Shown here: positions 1 through 8,670 of the stretch, piece after piece
Layout: each line of letters starts with the position of its first letter
Position numbering within the stretch: position 1 is the first letter of the stretch
Source of the DNA: Treponema sp.
GTDB lineage: Bacteria; Spirochaetota; Spirochaetia; Treponematales; Treponemataceae
Assembly (NCBI GenBank): GCA_016294105.1
Contig: JAEDCN010000004.1
Location: 84,319-148,318, forward strand
Reading direction: 5' to 3'
DNA: 64,000 bases
Translations under genes and position numbers: made by a program
Notes under the pieces: generated by a model
The model's input: only the letters and a program-made list of their open reading frames with translations
Told to the model about the DNA's origin: nothing
Databases searched by the model: none

Positions 1-5
1 AGCCT

Positions 6-347
6 ATGGCTATCTGTACTAAAACAGATGTACATCAATTTCTCGTTGACGCATGGTATGTGGAGGTGAGTGACGGAAACCGCAGTGCCGGTGGCAGCCA
101 CGAGGAGTACCTGCTGGACATGACGGTCTTTGACCTGCCGCCACAGCAGAGCATCTCCGCCAATCCCCGTGCAGCCCTTTCCCGCAGCACCGTGTCCGGG
201 GGCTGGGGAACCCGCATTGCCCGCATAGACGAGCCGCTGCACCTGCACGAAAAGCTTGCCCAAGCCAAGGCACGAGCTGCAGCCGGGGAGCCGGAGCCAG
301 CAGTGGGGCCCACAGAGCCGGTGAAGATCACCCCGGTGGAGTTCTAG
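6..347 (+). CDS. Hypothetical protein, possibly 5' partial
   Basis: I do not recognise this 113-residue reading frame. The frame is still open at the left edge of the window, so the ATG at 6 may be internal and the protein may begin upstream. The C-terminal part is rich in Ala, Glu and Pro (residues about 83-108), suggesting a flexible tail. It is followed after 12 nt by a small membrane protein gene with a strong Shine-Dalgarno, so the two are probably one operon. The DNA is G+C-rich, like the next 2 kb. No signal peptide or membrane segment is visible in the part seen. Confidence 0.5.
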   Translation: MAICTKTDVHQFLVDAWYVEVSDGNRSAGGSHEEYLLDMTVFDLPPQQSISANPRAALSRSTVSGGWGTRIARIDEPLHLHEKLAQAKARAAAGEPEPAVGPTEPVKITPVEF

Positions 348-359
348 GAGGCAGGCGGG

Positions 360-494
360 ATGCGGCGTAGGTTCGGGATGGGATTTCTGGCGGCGGCATT
401 GGTGGTGGTGCTTGCCGGGATGTGGATTCCCCTGATACTCCAGGCAAATAACCTCGTCACCTCCCGCTTTGACTCCCACCGCAAAAAAGGCTAA
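360..494 (+). CDS. Small single-pass membrane protein (44 aa)
   Basis: A 44-codon frame starting at ATG 360, preceded at 346-351 by AGGAGG, an ideal ribosome binding site 8 nt from the start. The peptide has a basic N-terminus (MRRRFGMG), one hydrophobic segment of about 20 residues (roughly 9-29) and a polar, basic C-terminal tail ending in RKKG. This fits an N-in single transmembrane helix or an uncleaved signal anchor. It is probably translated with the preceding gene. The function is unknown; it could be a small accessory subunit of whatever complex lies upstream of the window. Confidence 0.5.
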   Translation: MRRRFGMGFLAAALVVVLAGMWIPLILQANNLVTSRFDSHRKKG

Positions 495-587
495 CCCTCT
501 CCTCGTGCTGGCAAAGTCAGTCTCCATGATTTTACAAAACGTCGAAAAAAAAGTTTACAAAACGCCGAAAGATTGCATAATAAGAAT

Positions 588-968
588 ATGGCTGATTATA
601 AGGCAAGAATTGTGGATGCAATTTTGCAGAAGAGATTGGAATCCAAGGGTGCAGTTTTGATTGAGGGGCCAAAATGGTGCGGCAAGACCACTACGGCCCT
701 GCAACAAGCAGGCAGCGTTCTGCGGGTGGACAATCCTGAGTCAAAGGAGCAGAATCTTCAACTGGCAAAGCTCAATCCCCTGCGGCTGCTGCGAGGAGAC
801 ACCTTGATTGGGGAGGGAGCCAAGAACCTGCTGCGGCTACAGAAAAAGCTGGACACCACTAGGATGAAGGAGCCATCATTTCTGATGGTGCTGACAGGCG
901 TGGGGCAGTATCCATACCAGCTGGAGGATGGTGTGCTTGTGGTGCCAATCGGTTGCATGGGGAGTTAG
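588..968 (+). pseudogene. Internally deleted AAA/DUF4143-type ATPase remnant
   Basis: The N-terminus (MADYKARIVDAIL, then a Walker A loop GPKWCGKT at residues 27-34) is that of the AAA_14/DUF4143 ATPase family, whose members are usually about 400-450 residues. After about 70 residues the frame jumps directly to the family's C-terminal end (GAKNLLRL, then APSFLMVLTG-like and DGVLVVPIGC motifs). Some 300 residues, including Walker B and the DUF4143 nuclease-like domain, are missing while the frame stays open. I read this as an in-frame internal deletion. The TAG at 966-968 overlaps the ribosome binding site of the next gene. An intact relative of the wider ATPase class lies at 23836-25089. Confidence 0.7.
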
Positions 969-972
969 GAGC

Positions 973-2157
973 ATGGAGCAGATATACGACGTTGCGGTGA
1001 TTGGTGGCGGGGCGGCGGGGCTGTGGGCCCTGCGGGGATTGAAGGACAAGAGCGTCATAATTATAGAAGGAAATGATAGGCTGGGGGCAAAGCTTTTGGC
1101 CACTGGCGGGGGAAAGTGCAACTTTACCAACCGGTTCTTGGCCCCGGAGCACTTCATCTCCAGCAATCCCCACTTCATCAAGTCATTTCTGCACAAGCTC
1201 ACCACGGAGGACATGCTGGACTTTGTGGAGGGCCACGGCATTCCCTATGAGGAGCGGGACAACGGCAAGCTTTTTACCCTCAGCGGCGCCGCCTCCATCC
1301 TGGAGGCCCTGCTGGAGGAGGGCCGTGGCGGGAACCACACCTTTATGCTGGGCTGTCTCGTCCAGGATGTGTCCAAGGTTGAGGGGGAGGCTGGCGGCCA
1401 GCTGTTCTCGGTGGCGACCTCCTGCGGGGAGGTGCGTGCCCGCAAAGTGGTGGTGGCCAGCGGCGGCCTGTCCTATCCCAGGCTGGGGGCCACCAACATT
1501 GGGGCAAAGATAGCCCGGAAATTCGGCATGAGAGTGATGCCCATGGTGCCAGCCCTGGCAGGACTGCGGTATCCAGATGAGATTGCGGGTCAGTTCTCCA
1601 GCCTGTCGGGAATTGCCATTACGGCGGGGCTTGCGGTGGGGAAGCGAAGGCTTCAGGACCAGCTGCTGTTCACCCACCGTGGATTCAGCGGCCCCCTGGC
1701 TTTGAACGCCTCCCTCTTTGTGGAGGGGCCTACGGAAATCACCGTGGATTTTGCTCCCGGCTTGGATGTGGCCCGCCTGATTGAGAACAGTCGGGGAAGC
1801 AGAAAGTCTTTGGCAGGCCTCTTGTCCGAGCGTCTGCCCAGGGCCCTGGTGCGGGTGCTGCTGGCGGGGCGGGAATATGACCTGGCCCAGATAAGGCGGG
1901 GCGAGGTGACGGCTGTTTCCGACACCTTCAACCGGAGCAGGCTGGTCATCTCCCAGGTGGACGGTTATGATCGGGCGGAGGTGACTCGTGGCGGCGTGTC
2001 CGTGGACGAGATTTTCCCCAAGACCATGGAGAGCCGCACCTGTCCGGGGCTGTATTTCATCGGGGAGGCACTGGACGTGACCGGAATGCTGGGAGGCTAC
2101 AACCTCCACTGGGCTTGGGCCTCCGCCCAGATGCTGGTGGAGGGGCTGGCGGACTAG
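973..2157 (+). CDS. BaiN/HI0933-family FAD-dependent oxidoreductase
   Basis: A 394-residue flavoprotein of the HI0933 (YhiN/BaiN/RdsA) family. The start ATG 973 follows GGAGTTAGGAG and places the Rossmann FAD-binding loop GGGAAG at residues 11-16. The family signature around GAKLLATGGGKCNFTN follows at about 37-52, and the C-terminal FAD-contacting motif GEALDVTGMLGGYN plus WAWASAQ closes the protein. Members are soluble FAD enzymes; some reduce bile-acid intermediates in gut anaerobes, but most have no proven substrate, so the reaction here is not assigned. It is convergent with the XRE regulator gene and overlaps it by 4 nt. Confidence 0.88.
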   Translation: MEQIYDVAVIGGGAAGLWALRGLKDKSVIIIEGNDRLGAKLLATGGGKCNFTNRFLAPEHFISSNPHFIKSFLHKLTTEDMLDFVEGHGIPYEERDNGKLFTLSGAASILEALLEEGRGGNHTFMLGCLVQDVSKVEGEAGGQLFSVATSCGEVRARKVVVASGGLSYPRLGATNIGAKIARKFGMRVMPMVPALAGLRYPDEIAGQFSSLSGIAITAGLAVGKRRLQDQLLFTHRGFSGPLALNASLFVEGPTEITVDFAPGLDVARLIENSRGSRKSLAGLLSERLPRALVRVLLAGREYDLAQIRRGEVTAVSDTFNRSRLVISQVDGYDRAEVTRGGVSVDEIFPKTMESRTCPGLYFIGEALDVTGMLGGYNLHWAWASAQMLVEGLAD

Positions 2158-2510
2158 TAGCTCCGTGGGAGCTCCTGACGGAGGGACTGGATATCCGAGT
2201 GGAGTCGCTGATAAAGGGTTTCAATCTTTGAGTTCATTAGATTGTGTATCATCGACTGGAGTATAGCAAGATGACGACTTCCTATATCACCTCCAAAAAG
2301 CATACCTGGAGTAACGTCTAGTTCCTTGCAGAGGCGGGAGATGAGGGAGGCGGAGGCAAACTGGGCTCCCGTTTCTATGACGGAAAGATGCTTTTGGGTG
2401 ATTTCAAGTTTTTCGGAGAGCTGGCTCTGGGTGAGCCCCGCCATTTTGCGGAATTTGCGAATATTTTGCCCTAAAAGGAGCGGGATGTCCACCAGTTCTT
2501 CTTCGTTCAT
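2154..2510 (-). CDS. XRE-family helix-turn-helix regulator
   Basis: A 118-residue protein with an XRE/Cro helix-turn-helix at about residues 12-66 (IRKFRKMAGLTQSQLSEKLE, then the recognition helix ITQKHLSVIETG). The C-terminal 40 residues are helical and may dimerise. Two Cys or ligand-binding motifs are not apparent. The gene stands alone and converges on the flavoprotein. No Shine-Dalgarno precedes ATG 2510; instead a CATAAT hexamer (2518-2523) ends 7 nt before it, suggesting a leaderless transcript. Its target is unknown; there are no obvious repeated operators next to it. Confidence 0.82.
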   Translation of the reverse strand: MNEEELVDIPLLLGQNIRKFRKMAGLTQSQLSEKLEITQKHLSVIETGAQFASASLISRLCKELDVTPGMLFGGDIGSRHLAILQSMIHNLMNSKIETLYQRLHSDIQSLRQELPRSY

Positions 2511-2591
2511 GTATTAAATTATGATGGACTTTGCCCCGATAAAGAACAATTTTATAAGTAATATTTATCACCTTTTAGATTGTATAATTTT

Positions 2592-2620
2592 TTGACTTTT
2601 CCTCCAAACAGCTGTATACT
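2592..2620 (+). promoter_or_regulatory. Sigma70-type promoter for the FliL-like gene
   Basis: TTGACT (2592-2597), a 17-nt spacer and TATACT (2615-2620). The transcript would start near 2627 and carry a GGAGG ribosome binding site at 2652-2656 ahead of ATG 2664. Confidence 0.65.
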
Positions 2621-2663
2621 AGTACTTATCTAGTAATAAATATACTTTCATGGAGGCGGTTAG

Positions 2664-4289
2664 ATGAGAAGAATTTTTGCTTGTGCGCTGCTTTTTTCCT
2701 GCGCCCTGCTCCTTTGGGCAGACCTGCGGTACGTGGAAATCGGTTCAATCGGAAACGCTCCCTCGGTGCGGGTGGAAAATATTGGGGACCTGCAATTTCT
2801 GATAAAGCATCATGGAATCGAGGTTGGCTATCTTTTGAAGGGGAAGGAAAATCCATCTGATGTCCGGCTCGTCGTCATAGGTGATGGAACCTATTTTTTC
2901 TTCGACATGAACGGCCACCTCAGCATAGAAGGCTATCTTGCAGGAGAAAGGGGCGGATTCAGGAACGGCCTTGACTTTCAGGAGGCGGTGGAGCTGGGCT
3001 TGACCCAAGCCGCCAAGCCAGACTCGGCGTGCTACTATTTCTACAAGCGGAATCAGTTCAAGTCTGTGGAGGACTGCACGGATGCCTTCAAGAAGGGATT
3101 TGCCTTTCGGGAGACACAGTGGACTGCCCGCAATGGCCGGGAGGAGGTAAAGGTGGAAGGCACGGAGTCTTCCGCTTACTATCGGGCGGTGGCGGCCCAG
3201 CTTGCAGACTATAAGGAGTACCAGGAATTCATGCCGGGCTTGGAGCAGGGCTACAAGACAAAGGCGGACATTCAGGATGCCAAGAAGAAGGGCTTTGATG
3301 CCGCCAAGGGCTGGGAATACTACACCGCCATGGAGCGGGGCTTCTCCAAATACGAGGACTACAAGCTGGCCACCGACCTGGGGTTGGAAAGCCAAGCCTC
3401 CTACGACACCTACTGCAAGATTGTGGCGGAGGTGGAGTCCATCATGAAGCGAGAAAAGCTGGAAAGGCGGGAAGCCATCATCTACTTTTACCTGTGCCAG
3501 ATTCCCAAGGGACAGCAATCATTTGAGGTGCTGACAAAGACCCTTGAGGAAATGCAGGGGGAGCAGGACGCCACCCTGACCAAGGCACTGGACCTGTACT
3601 ACAGCGACATCCCCAGTCTGGAAGAGTGGAACAAGAGCCGCAGCCGCAGCTATAGCACCAGTCAGTATCGCTATCAAACTGTGAGCTCTCTCCTTTCCAG
3701 CTCCAGCCTCGCCAGCTTCTTCAAGACTGTGGACATCAGCGGAATCGGCAGATACGATGAGGCAAGCGGGATTTTCACACGGAACGGCAGCGGCTTCATC
3801 CAGCTGGCGACACAGGCGAGACAGCCATCCCCACCGAATCAGGTTCCGGCGAGTGGCGGGCAGACCGAAGGGCTTCCCCTGATTCCTGAGTGCGGCATTG
3901 TGGACTGGATTGGCGGCAACACCTCTCGGCAGGCAGTAATTCCTGTTTCCCAAGAATACGGAAGCAAGCGGGAAGTTCTGGACTGGTATACCTCCTTGGG
4001 TCAGGTTAGCACCAAGACAAGTGATGCAATTCCTGCCAATGTTATTGTAGAGGTTGCTCTTGGTTACAAGCAGGCGGACAAAGCCGCATCAACTGAGATT
4101 ACCCAGCGCCAGACTGAAATCAAGGATTATTTACGGCGGTATTTTACTGCGTTGACTGTGGAGGATTTACGTCCCCGAAATGAAGAAAAACGCAGAATAG
4201 AGATAAAACAAGCTATCAATCAAAAGATTTTGAAAGATTCAGAGATTAGAGATGTCCGTTTTTTGAGCTTACAGATAATCGAACAGTGA
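2664..4289 (+). CDS. Exported FliL-like C-terminal domain protein with internal repeats
   Basis: A 541-residue exported protein. Residues 1-19 form a signal peptide (MRRIFACALLFSCALLLWA). Residues about 95-260 contain repeats of roughly 20 residues built on an aromatic-x-x-x-D/Y-x-x-A-x-x-x-G-F pattern (for example ADIQDAKKKGFDAAKGWEYY and KYEDYKLATDLGLESQASY). The last 85 residues (VIVEVALGYK ... EDLRPRNEEKRRIEIKQAIN ... IRDVRFLSLQI) resemble the periplasmic domain of FliL, the flagellar basal-body protein that assists stator function. Typical FliL is about 160-180 residues with an N-terminal membrane anchor, so this is much larger and differently anchored. A role at the periplasmic flagellum is an inference. 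GGAGG at 2652 fixes the start. Confidence 0.7.
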   Translation: MRRIFACALLFSCALLLWADLRYVEIGSIGNAPSVRVENIGDLQFLIKHHGIEVGYLLKGKENPSDVRLVVIGDGTYFFFDMNGHLSIEGYLAGERGGFRNGLDFQEAVELGLTQAAKPDSACYYFYKRNQFKSVEDCTDAFKKGFAFRETQWTARNGREEVKVEGTESSAYYRAVAAQLADYKEYQEFMPGLEQGYKTKADIQDAKKKGFDAAKGWEYYTAMERGFSKYEDYKLATDLGLESQASYDTYCKIVAEVESIMKREKLERREAIIYFYLCQIPKGQQSFEVLTKTLEEMQGEQDATLTKALDLYYSDIPSLEEWNKSRSRSYSTSQYRYQTVSSLLSSSSLASFFKTVDISGIGRYDEASGIFTRNGSGFIQLATQARQPSPPNQVPASGGQTEGLPLIPECGIVDWIGGNTSRQAVIPVSQEYGSKREVLDWYTSLGQVSTKTSDAIPANVIVEVALGYKQADKAASTEITQRQTEIKDYLRRYFTALTVEDLRPRNEEKRRIEIKQAINQKILKDSEIRDVRFLSLQIIEQ

Positions 4290-4300
4290 CGAGGAGGTTA

Positions 4301-4326
4301 GGGAGTTTCCCTTGTGGGAAACTCCC
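4301..4326. terminator. Bidirectional terminator between fliL-like gene and pyrC
   Basis: A perfect 11-bp stem GGGAGTTTCCC / GGGAAACTCCC with loop TTGT, followed on the plus strand by TTATTTTT. It lies between two convergent genes and can serve both. Confidence 0.8.
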
Positions 4327-4334
4327 CCTTATTT

Positions 4335-5810
4335 TTACTCTGACTTAAACACTTCCTGACCACGATGGTAGGTGGCAAGGACTTTTCCTGTGAGGCTTTT
4401 TCCTTCCAGCGGGGTGTACTTTCCCTTTGAAGCAAAGTTTTGGCCACAGACGGTCCACTGGGCGGTGGGGTTGCAAAGGGTTAGGTCTGCCATAAAGCCT
4501 GGTTGCAAAAGACCACGAGGTTCGGCTCCTTGGTGGAGCTTTAGCAGGCGAGCAGGATTGGCGGCCATAAGCTGGGAAAGCTGGCTAGCGGTGAGGGTTT
4601 TGCCACTGGCTGCACCTTGGATTCCCTGCACCAGCACTGAATTACACACGCCGTAGGCTGTTTCTAAGCCAGAAAAGCCTGGTGCTCCGTTGTCCTTGTC
4701 TTGGGCGGTGTGGGGAGCATGATCTGTGGAAATGCAGTCGGCAGTTCCATCCAGTAGGGCTTGAATCATAGACTGACGATCCTGTTCGCTTCGAAGAGGC
4801 GGATTTACGATGTGCCGTAAGCTGGGGTCATTGTCTGCAACGCTGAGGCCCAGGTGATGGGGCGTTATCTCGCAGCTAACTCGGTAGCCTTTGGCTTTTG
4901 CGGCACGGATGGCCTCCATGGCTCCAGCGGTACTTACGTGGGACAGGTGGATGTGACAGCCTGCTTGGTGGGCAAGGCGAATATTTCGGTCTGTGGCAAT
5001 ATCTTCTGCCAAGGATAAGAGTTTGTTGGCTTTTTCCAAGGATGCCAGGGCTTTTTTGATTTCAGGATTGCCAGAATCTGTGGCGGCAGGAATTACTCCC
5101 AGGGCTTCTTGTGATTGAGGAGCATGGGCAGTAAAAATATCTGTGGCAACCTTTCTGAAAGGGCGGGCAGCGGCAGCTAAGGTCATGTCCTCGCTGTGAC
5201 AGGCCACGGTGATATTCTTTTGTCCGCAAATTTTCATGGCCTCTAGCATGGTGGATGAAGATTCCACGTCCTTGCCATCTTCTGTAGCCATGGCAACCTG
5301 ACCTGCAGAAGGTGGAGTGCCATCAACAAAGGCTGAAAGCTGTTGCAAATGGCTGGTGTCATTGCCAGAATAATCCTTGGTGAGGGTGATGGACTGAATT
5401 ACATCGGCAATTCCCAAGGCATGGGCATCCTGACAAACCTGTTCCACTAGCTCCTTGGAGGAAATGGCTGGGATAGTGTTGGGCATGAGTACCAGTGTAC
5501 CAAATCCACCAGCGGCAGCGGCGGCGAGGGCAGTGGTCAGCTCTTCCTTTTGGCCCTGTCCTGGATAGCGGAAGTGAGCGTGGAGGTCGATGAAGGCTGG
5601 TTGTAAAATCATGCCGTTACAATCGATAAAATTGATGGCAACATCAGTCTCTTGATCTGCAAAGAAATTTTCTGCTAGGGACTTTGCTGATTCAGCTGAA
5701 AATTCTCCCAACAACACTGCTGCAATTTTTCCTTCTGCTACCAATAGCATTCCGAGAGTATCGGTATTGGCATCCACCAAGCGGGCATTGTAAAAACAGG
5801 TCTTGTTCAT
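4335..5810 (-). CDS. pyrC: Dihydroorotase
   Basis: Cyclises carbamoyl aspartate to dihydroorotate, the third step of de novo pyrimidine synthesis, in the cytoplasm. The 491-residue protein has the metal-binding DLHAH motif (H77, H79) followed by FRYPGQGQKEE, the HSED segment, HLSHVST and the catalytic Asp in STDHAPHT, the hallmarks of class I amidohydrolase-type dihydroorotases. It is somewhat longer than the usual 425-450 residues because of an insertion around residues 235-270. It is the last gene of a pyrB-pyrI-pyrC run, 5 nt after pyrI, and ends at a bidirectional terminator. Confidence 0.93.
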   Translation of the reverse strand: MNKTCFYNARLVDANTDTLGMLLVAEGKIAAVLLGEFSAESAKSLAENFFADQETDVAINFIDCNGMILQPAFIDLHAHFRYPGQGQKEELTTALAAAAAGGFGTLVLMPNTIPAISSKELVEQVCQDAHALGIADVIQSITLTKDYSGNDTSHLQQLSAFVDGTPPSAGQVAMATEDGKDVESSSTMLEAMKICGQKNITVACHSEDMTLAAAARPFRKVATDIFTAHAPQSQEALGVIPAATDSGNPEIKKALASLEKANKLLSLAEDIATDRNIRLAHQAGCHIHLSHVSTAGAMEAIRAAKAKGYRVSCEITPHHLGLSVADNDPSLRHIVNPPLRSEQDRQSMIQALLDGTADCISTDHAPHTAQDKDNGAPGFSGLETAYGVCNSVLVQGIQGAASGKTLTASQLSQLMAANPARLLKLHQGAEPRGLLQPGFMADLTLCNPTAQWTVCGQNFASKGKYTPLEGKSLTGKVLATYHRGQEVFKSE

Positions 5811-5815
5811 GTGGC

Positions 5816-6250
5816 TTAAACTCCCATTTCTCCACGATGCAGCTCGTCGCAGTACTCGCAGCGGTATTCACGACGAGTTCTGTCTACCAAGCGGAAAATC
5901 TGGTTCAAGTAGGATTCCGTGGTGGTGATACAGCGGGGATTCTTGCAGCGAATTACGTTTTCCACCTTGTCTGGCAGCACCAGCTCGATTTTTCGCACAA
6001 TTTCTTCATTTTGTACCACGTTTACGGTGATGTTGGGGTCGATGAAGCCCAGCACGGAATAATCTATGTTGATAATGTTGTCGATTTTAATGATGTCCTT
6101 TTTTCCCAGGCGCTGGGAAGGCACATTCATAATCAGTGCAACTCGATAGCTGGCCTTGTCTAGTCCCAGCCAAGAAAAGATTCTGGGGCCACTGCCTGCA
6201 CGAATGTGGTCAATTACCAAGCCGTTTTTAATGGTGTTTACGCTGAGCAT
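5816..6250 (-). CDS. pyrI: Aspartate carbamoyltransferase regulatory subunit
   Basis: The 144-residue regulatory chain of ATCase. It has an N-terminal nucleotide-binding domain (residues 1-95) and a C-terminal zinc domain with four Cys ligands at 102, 107, 131 and 134 (CKNPRC ... CEYC), which docks on the PyrB catalytic chain. In the enterobacterial enzyme this subunit binds CTP and ATP for allosteric control. Its start overlaps the pyrB stop (TAATG), a translational coupling that suits equimolar subunits. Having a separate PyrI implies a dodecameric, feedback-controlled ATCase. Confidence 0.94.
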   Translation of the reverse strand: MLSVNTIKNGLVIDHIRAGSGPRIFSWLGLDKASYRVALIMNVPSQRLGKKDIIKIDNIINIDYSVLGFIDPNITVNVVQNEEIVRKIELVLPDKVENVIRCKNPRCITTTESYLNQIFRLVDRTRREYRCEYCDELHRGEMGV

Positions 6251-7173
6251 TAGAGTACTCCTGTTAATTTTGCGATTAAGGCCATGCGGGCAAACATACC
6301 GTATTTTACCTGCTTAAAGTAGGCGGCCCGTGGGTCATTGTCCACCTCTGGGGAAATTTCGTTCACACGTGGCAGGGGATGCAGCACAATCATGGAATCC
6401 TTTGCCATCTTCATTTTTTCCTTGTCCAGAATGTAGCTGTCCTTTAAGCGGATATAATCCTGCTCGTTAAAGAAGCGTTCTGCTTGTACTCGTGTCATGT
6501 AGAGAATGTCCAAATCTCCGATAACTTCTTCCAGTCTCAAGGCTTGAACACATTCAATACCTGCAGGTTGAAATACCTGCTGAGTGATGTACTGGGGAAT
6601 TTCCAATTCTGGAGGATTGATGAGAACGAACTTGTTGTTTTTGTAACGGCTCATGGCTTTTGCAAGACTGTGAACGGTGCGACCAAACTTTAAGTCGCCG
6701 CAAAAGCCGATGGTGTGACCTTCAAAACCACCTTTGAGGGAGCGAATGGTGAGCAGGTCGGTGAGGGTTTGGGTGGGGTGATGATGACCACCGTCTCCCG
6801 CATTGATGACAGGCACAGTGGAATACTGGGAGCCTACCAGTGCAGAGCCTTCCTTGGGATTGCGCATGGCGATAACGTCCACGTAGGATGCCACGGTGCG
6901 GATGGTATCTGCAAGGGTTTCTCCCTTTGTGGTGGAGCTATTGGATGAGTCGGAAAAGCCTAAAACAGAACCGCCCAGTCGAAGCATGGCAGCCTCGAAG
7001 GAGAGTCGAGTTCTGGTGCTTGGCTCAAAAAAAAGTGTCGCAAGAATTTTCCCACGACACACATCAGAAAAAGTAGCTGGATCAACAATCATTTGGTCTG
7101 CTAAGTCGCAAATCTCGTCGATTTCCTGTATTGTTAGGTTCGCTGGTTCAATTAGATGTTTCCCTTTGAGCAT
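6250..7173 (-). CDS. pyrB: Aspartate carbamoyltransferase catalytic subunit
   Basis: Condenses carbamoyl phosphate with aspartate, the committed step of pyrimidine synthesis. The 307-residue protein shows the carbamoyl-phosphate loop STRTR (52-56, in FFEPSTRTRLSFEAA), the HPTQTLTDL motif and HPLPR near the C-terminus. The start chosen is ATG 7173 (MLKGKHLIEP), preceded by GGAGG; an upstream in-frame ATG at 7200 lacks a site. It lies 82 nt after radA and overlaps pyrI, so it is probably in the same transcript as radA, although a separate promoter cannot be excluded. Confidence 0.94.
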   Translation of the reverse strand: MLKGKHLIEPANLTIQEIDEICDLADQMIVDPATFSDVCRGKILATLFFEPSTRTRLSFEAAMLRLGGSVLGFSDSSNSSTTKGETLADTIRTVASYVDVIAMRNPKEGSALVGSQYSTVPVINAGDGGHHHPTQTLTDLLTIRSLKGGFEGHTIGFCGDLKFGRTVHSLAKAMSRYKNNKFVLINPPELEIPQYITQQVFQPAGIECVQALRLEEVIGDLDILYMTRVQAERFFNEQDYIRLKDSYILDKEKMKMAKDSMIVLHPLPRVNEISPEVDNDPRAAYFKQVKYGMFARMALIAKLTGVL

Positions 7174-7255
7174 GATGCCTCCATTGCTCCAGTGTACCAT
7201 AAATCGGCACGGGAAACAATGGGAGGAAAATGCTGACGAAAGATGCGTGTAGCAG

Positions 7256-8635
7256 CTACTTGGAGAACAGGGCCTTGATAAGGGATTTTAAGTCTTTTAC
7301 ACAGGTAACCCCTTCTTCTTTTTCTGGGGCTAGTACCGTGGAATAGCCTAATCCACTGGCGGCTTTTGCCCGCTGCTTGATGCGGTTCACGGGGCGGATT
7401 TCTCCTGCAAGGCTCAGCTCCCCCACAATGGCGGCATTTTCTGGCAGAGGAAGGTCGGTGCGGGCGGAATAGAGGGCTGCTGCCAAGGCTCCATCAATGG
7501 CACTTTCTGTTAGCCGAACGCCACCTGCCACGTTGATGTAAATATCTTGGTCGCTGAATCGTAAGCCCGCTCGTTTTTCCAGTACTGCTGCCACACGGCT
7601 TACTCGTGCAGAATCGATTTTGTCAGAATAAACCCTCGTGATAGAAGCCTTGGCAGGTACGGTGAGGGCTTGGATTTCCACCAGGAAGACGCGGCTTCCT
7701 TCAAAAACGGGGACAGAAGCCACTCCTGCAGGAAGCTGGCCACTGCGGCGGGTGATAAAGAGGGTGGAGGGATCCTCCACTGGAATAAGGCCTGCTTCTG
7801 TCATGGCAAAAATTCCCAGTTCATCCACTGAGCCAAATCGATTTTTCTGGGCCCGAAGGAAGCGAACTTGTTCTTCGTTTTTTTCAAAGGAGATAACGGC
7901 ATCCACCATGTGTTCTAGGGATTTAGGGCCAGCGATGGTGCCTTCCTTGGTAACGTGGGCAGTGATAACCAGCACTGCATCCCGCTCCTTTACCCAGCCA
8001 ATAAGCTCGTTGGTGCAATATTTCAGCTGGTTCACGGTACCGGGAACAATGCCTGCATCTGGGCTATATACCGTCTGAATTGAGTCGATGACCACAAAGC
8101 TGGGATTCATGGAGTTAAGGGCATCTTCGATGTCAGCAAGGTGGGTGGTGCATAAAAGATCTAGGCCACCGTTTTTTACCAAGTTAGTCAGTCCCAGCCG
8201 ATCTGCTCTGGCTCGAATCTGGGCAGCTGATTCTTCTCCCGAAACGTAGAGAATGGGGCCTGTGGCTTTTGAGGTGGCCATTTGGGCTGCAGTTTGCAGG
8301 AGCAGGGTGGATTTTCCAATTCCTGGCTCCCCACCGATGAGGACGGCAGAGCGCTTCATGGCTCCACCTCCCAGCACTCGGTCAAATTCCATGATGCCAG
8401 TGGAAATGCGGCTGCCTTCCATGGGATTTACGGAAGCTAGGGAAACGGGCTTTGCCCGCACGGTGAGGGAACCAGAAACTCCTGCAAATGAGGGAATGCG
8501 AGCAGCTTCGTCGGCCACATGCTCCACAAGGCTATTCCATTCTCCACACTCAGGGCAACGTCCAAGCCAACGGGGCTGAGTGTAACCGCAGGAGGTACAT
8601 TTGTAGATGATAGATCCAGTTTTTTTCTTTGCCAT
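7256..8635 (-). CDS. radA: DNA repair protein RadA (Sms)
   Basis: A RecA-related ATPase that promotes branch migration of recombination intermediates. The 459-residue protein has the N-terminal zinc finger (C13, C16, C27, C30), Walker A GGEPGIGKST (101-110), the RadA-specific KNRFG motif near residue 260, and a C-terminal Lon-like domain (GGVRLTESAIDGALAAALYS). No Shine-Dalgarno precedes ATG 8635. A TTGACA-17-CATAGT promoter ends 6 nt before it, inside the end region of the upstream NusG-II gene, so a leaderless radA transcript is likely in addition to read-through. Confidence 0.94.
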   Translation of the reverse strand: MAKKKTGSIIYKCTSCGYTQPRWLGRCPECGEWNSLVEHVADEAARIPSFAGVSGSLTVRAKPVSLASVNPMEGSRISTGIMEFDRVLGGGAMKRSAVLIGGEPGIGKSTLLLQTAAQMATSKATGPILYVSGEESAAQIRARADRLGLTNLVKNGGLDLLCTTHLADIEDALNSMNPSFVVIDSIQTVYSPDAGIVPGTVNQLKYCTNELIGWVKERDAVLVITAHVTKEGTIAGPKSLEHMVDAVISFEKNEEQVRFLRAQKNRFGSVDELGIFAMTEAGLIPVEDPSTLFITRRSGQLPAGVASVPVFEGSRVFLVEIQALTVPAKASITRVYSDKIDSARVSRVAAVLEKRAGLRFSDQDIYINVAGGVRLTESAIDGALAAALYSARTDLPLPENAAIVGELSLAGEIRPVNRIKQRAKAASGLGYSTVLAPEKEEGVTCVKDLKSLIKALFSK

Positions 8636-8641
8636 ACTGAT

Positions 8642-8670
8642 ACTATGAAGTTAGAAGGCCATTATGTCAA
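8642..8670 (-). promoter_or_regulatory. Candidate leaderless promoter of radA
   Basis: On the minus strand TTGACA (8670-8665), 17-nt spacer, CATAGT (8647-8642), then ATCAGT and the radA ATG at 8635. The predicted start site falls at or next to the start codon. Confidence 0.5.

Noticed and set aside
1183..2109. Long open frame (308 codons) on the minus strand
   Set aside because: Antisense shadow of the BaiN-type flavoprotein in G+C-rich DNA; no motif or ribosome binding site.
2159..2173. AGCTCC/GGAGCT hairpin as terminator between the convergent genes
   Set aside because: Only 6 bp, no T-run, and within coding sequence of the XRE gene.
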